A stretch of DNA of 64,000 nt from Pseudomonas sp. NC02. GTDB taxonomy: Bacteria > Pseudomonadota > Gammaproteobacteria > Pseudomonadales > Pseudomonadaceae. The stretch covers positions 4,402,001-4,466,000 of the forward strand of contig NZ_CP025624.1 in the NCBI RefSeq assembly GCF_002874965.1. The letters are read 5' to 3'. Below the pieces are notes generated by a model. It worked only from the letters and a program-made list of their open reading frames with translations, was not told the DNA's origin and searched no databases. The position numbers and the translations under genes are program-made. This document shows, piece after piece, positions 62,144 to 64,000 of the stretch (positions within the stretch are counted from its first letter, which is position 1; every line of letters starts with the position of its first letter).

Positions 62144-62817
62144 GGCTGCACGGCCCCCGTCAGCACGCCGGCGTCCATATGCAAATGGGTGGTGCTCATG
62201 CGTTGCGCCTGCTCAAGGTCGTGGGACACCCAGATATAGGCGTGAGCGCTATCCGCTTCGGCCCAGGCACTGATCAACGCCTCGACCTCCCCGGACGATG
62301 CCGGGTCGAGAGCGGCGGTAGGTTCGTCCAGCAACAGCACATCGGGATTGAGTTGCAGGGTACGGATCAGTGACACCACCTGGGACTCACCACCGGATAA
62401 ATCCCCGGCATTTTTTGCCAGAAAACCCGACTCCTTGCCCGCGTGGGCCAGCAGCGCCTTGACCGCCTGCGGGTCGAAACTCAGGTGATGCAAGGCCTTG
62501 AGGCTGTAGGGGAAACGCAAGTTGTCTTCCACCGTGCCTTCGATCAGCGCCGGGCGTTGGGAGAGGTAGCTGATGCGGCTGCGATACTGCGGGACTTGCG
62601 CGTTGGCGATGGGCTGCCCGTTCCAGAGGATATCCCCTGAGGTCGGCGCGTCGAGCAAGGCGAGCGCCCGAAGGAATACACTTTTGCCGGAGCCGGATGA
62701 ACCGGTGATGGATAGGCGGTCGGCGCGGTGCAGCTGGAAGTTCGTGGGCTGCAGCAGTTGCAGCTGGCGGCGCTCGTCCATCCGCGTGAGCGCCCGGGTT
62801 TCGACTAATACGCTCAT
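62140..62817 (-). CDS. fetA: FetA-type ABC transporter ATPase (iron export)
   Basis: A 225-residue ABC ATPase. It has Walker A GSSGSGKS near residue 39, Q-loop SYLSQRPALIEGTVEDNLRFP near 85, signature DLSGGESQVVSLIRTL near 138, Walker B VLLLDEPTAALDP near 160 and the H-loop in WVSHDLEQAQR near 195. The LSGGES signature and partner identify the FetA/YbbL branch. The start at 62817 opens with MSVLVETRALTR. It is followed with a four-base overlap by fetB. Confidence 0.9.
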   Translation of the reverse strand: MSVLVETRALTRMDERRQLQLLQPTNFQLHRADRLSITGSSGSGKSVFLRALALLDAPTSGDILWNGQPIANAQVPQYRSRISYLSQRPALIEGTVEDNLRFPYSLKALHHLSFDPQAVKALLAHAGKESGFLAKNAGDLSGGESQVVSLIRTLQLNPDVLLLDEPTAALDPASSGEVEALISAWAEADSAHAYIWVSHDLEQAQRMSTTHLHMDAGVLTGAVQP

Positions 62818-62876
62818 GGCGTTGATGATCCTTGTTCCTGATTCAGACGCAAATGGTAAGACAGGGCACGTCCCCC

Positions 62877-63038
62877 GTGGCGAGGGAGCTTGCTCCCGCT
62901 GGGCTGCGAAGCGGCCCCAATAAAGCCACTGCGATACACCTGAAAAAACACCGTTAATTTCTTGGGGCTGCTGCGCAGCCCAGCGGGAGCAAGCTCCCTC
63001 ACCACAGCAGCTCCCTCACCACAACAAGCTCCCTCGCC
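62877..63038. repeat. REPIN with two extra tandem tail units
   Basis: The REPIN arms GTGGCGAGGGAGCTTGCTCC and GGGAGCAAGCTCCCTCACCA enclose a spacer. After the right arm the tail unit AGCTCCCTC(A/G)CC repeats at 62992, 63009 and 63027 (17- and 18-base spacing). It lies between fetA and the metallophosphoesterase gene, and the tandem units end just before the latter's stop. Confidence 0.82.
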
Positions 63039-63048
63039 TCAGCGTTCT

Positions 63049-63513
63049 TCAGCGCTTGGGCTCCAGCGACACCAGGCGCGGCTTGATGGATTTCTCGCGC
63101 ACCTCAAGCAACGCCAGGGTCACCGGCAACTTGAAACGTCGCCGCCCTGCACTGCCAGGGTTGAGAAACAGCCGCTCGCCGTGCCACTCGATCAATGGTT
63201 TGTGAGAGTGGCCAGTGATCACCAGCCGGATGCCCGGATCAAGCTCCTTCGGCACCTCGGCAATGTCATGCACCAGCAACGCCCGCCAGCCGTTCAAGTC
63301 AAAATCCAGCCGGTCAGCCAAATGCTCTGCCCACGCGGCGTCGAGGTCGTTATTGCCGCGCACCACATGCAATGGCGCAATCGAGGCCAGCAACTCAAGG
63401 ATCTCCGGGCTACCGATGTCCCCGGCGTGAACAATCTGCTCGCACCCTTCCAGGGCCGCCAGGGCCTCGGCACGGAGCAAGCCGTGGGTATCGGAAATCA
63501 CACCAACTTTCAT
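63049..63513 (-). CDS. YfcE/MJ0936-type metallophosphoesterase
   Basis: A 154-residue calcineurin-like phosphoesterase. The metal-binding motifs appear in order: DTHG (Asp9, His11), HAGDIGS (near 32), RGNNDLD (near 55), VHD (near 83) and TGHSHKP (near 105). The size and order fit YfcE/MJ0936-type phosphodiesterases, active on small phosphodiesters in the cytoplasm. The ATG at 63513 has AGGAGA six bases upstream; the much longer open frame to 63954 is antisense to the next gene and is rejected. Its substrate is unknown. Confidence 0.9.
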   Translation of the reverse strand: MKVGVISDTHGLLRAEALAALEGCEQIVHAGDIGSPEILELLASIAPLHVVRGNNDLDAAWAEHLADRLDFDLNGWRALLVHDIAEVPKELDPGIRLVITGHSHKPLIEWHGERLFLNPGSAGRRRFKLPVTLALLEVREKSIKPRLVSLEPKR

Positions 63514-63706
63514 GAACGTCTCCTGTGCAAAACCCCGGCGCGATCCACCGGGCGGCTTGCAATCAATCATTGCACTGCCTATATTTCCCGCCTGGCGCCA
63601 TCTACGCCACCATCCGCGGAAAGGGCTGCGCCCAAGACCTTGACTGAATATCACATTTCTACGACTCCCAACCTTAAAGCGGACAAGGTTTGTACAAGGA
63701 GATCGT

Positions 63707-64000
63707 ATGTCGCAATCATTCTCGTCCACTAACGGCCGTATCAACCTTGAGCAGCAACGCAAGCGCGCCAAGGAACTTTTGCAGCGCCTGAAAAGCGCCG
63801 ATGCCGCCGCAACCCCGACCTTATCCGATGCCCAATGGTCGATCGCCAAGGAACTCGGTTTTCCCAGCTGGCCCAAGCTCAAGGCCCACGTCGATGCGGT
63901 GGATTTTGCCGCCCGCCATCCAGGTTTCGACGCCAGCGATGAAGCCCGCACCACTCACTGGCGCTGCGGCAACGATATCGCCCACAGCCTGGGGGTGGCG
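63707..64000 (+). CDS. DUF1835-like protein, N-terminal part (3' end outside window)
   Basis: The frame is open from the ATG at 63707, preceded by AAGGAG with five-base spacing, to the window end (98 codons). The start MSQSFSSTNGRINLEQQRKR and the segment QWSIAKELGFPSWPKLKAHV match proteins where a short helical leader precedes a DUF1835 domain. The final residues THWRCGNDIAHSLGVA look like that domain's opening strand. Function is unknown. It is divergent from the metallophosphoesterase gene with 193 bases between. Confidence 0.7.
   Translation, partial: MSQSFSSTNGRINLEQQRKRAKELLQRLKSADAAATPTLSDAQWSIAKELGFPSWPKLKAHVDAVDFAARHPGFDASDEARTTHWRCGNDIAHSLGVA

Noticed and set aside
63049..63954. 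301-residue protein extending the metallophosphoesterase upstream
   Set aside because: The extension is antisense to the DUF1835-like gene and has no family similarity. A good ribosome site marks the start at 63513.

Overview
This window looks like the chromosome of a fluorescent Pseudomonas, P. fluorescens group. The evidence is the high GC content, the Pseudomonas-type genes (amiE, mdeA, class III aminotransferase with an aldehyde dehydrogenase, fetAB), many REP/REPIN palindromes, and a lipopeptide synthetase of the viscosin/massetolide family. I found no rRNA, tRNA, CRISPR, phage or transposase genes.

Layout. Positions 1-4718 hold the end of an aldehyde dehydrogenase gene, an omega-aminotransferase, an Lrp/AsnC regulator, a GNAT acetyltransferase, an EamA exporter and an AraC regulator. 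Positions 5308-7249 hold a MATE exporter and a DUF2239 protein. Positions 7300-10898 are an amide-degradation operon read on the minus strand: formamidase, FmdB, aliphatic amidase AmiE and an AmiB-like AAA ATPase. Positions 11799-13638 are a divergent mdeR/mdeA pair (methionine gamma-lyase).

The core of the window, about 13.8-53.0 kb, is a complete lipopeptide locus. It contains a LuxR regulator, macB-macA, three giant NRPS genes (3, 4 and 2 modules, in map order), a second LuxR regulator and a NodT-type outer-membrane factor. Read in biosynthetic order the NRPS carries nine modules, a starter condensation domain and tandem thioesterases. The adenylation codes predict acyl-Leu-Glu-Thr-Val-Leu-Ser-Leu-Ser-Ile. 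No epimerase domains are present. The motifs of the dual condensation/epimerization domains predict L-D-D-D-L-D-L-D-L, which is the viscosin pattern. Two dual-type domains (modules 2 and 6) have a damaged epimerization motif, exactly where viscosin keeps L-Leu. MacA, MacB and NodT would form the tripartite exporter, and the two LuxR proteins lack an autoinducer-binding domain.

The second striking feature is a family of about 0.8 kb extragenic elements. They are built like nested palindromes with a REPIN at the centre, and there are five copies (4699, 11003, 17802, 43153, 52955). Every copy sits on or within a few tens of bases of a stop codon, and two copies supply the last codons of a protein (AraC, NodT). 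Copies 3 and 4, in the same orientation, bracket viscB-viscC. Copies 4 and 5, in opposite orientation, bracket viscA with its regulator and nodT. The locus is therefore divided into recombinable cassettes.

Downstream (53.2-64 kb) are a sorbosone/PQQ-type sugar dehydrogenase lipoprotein, a flavin split-barrel protein with two tandem LysR regulators, a GST, a LysR regulator divergent from an L-idonate/5-ketogluconate pair (idnO-idnD), the FetAB iron exporter, a small metallophosphoesterase and the start of a DUF1835-like gene cut by the window end.
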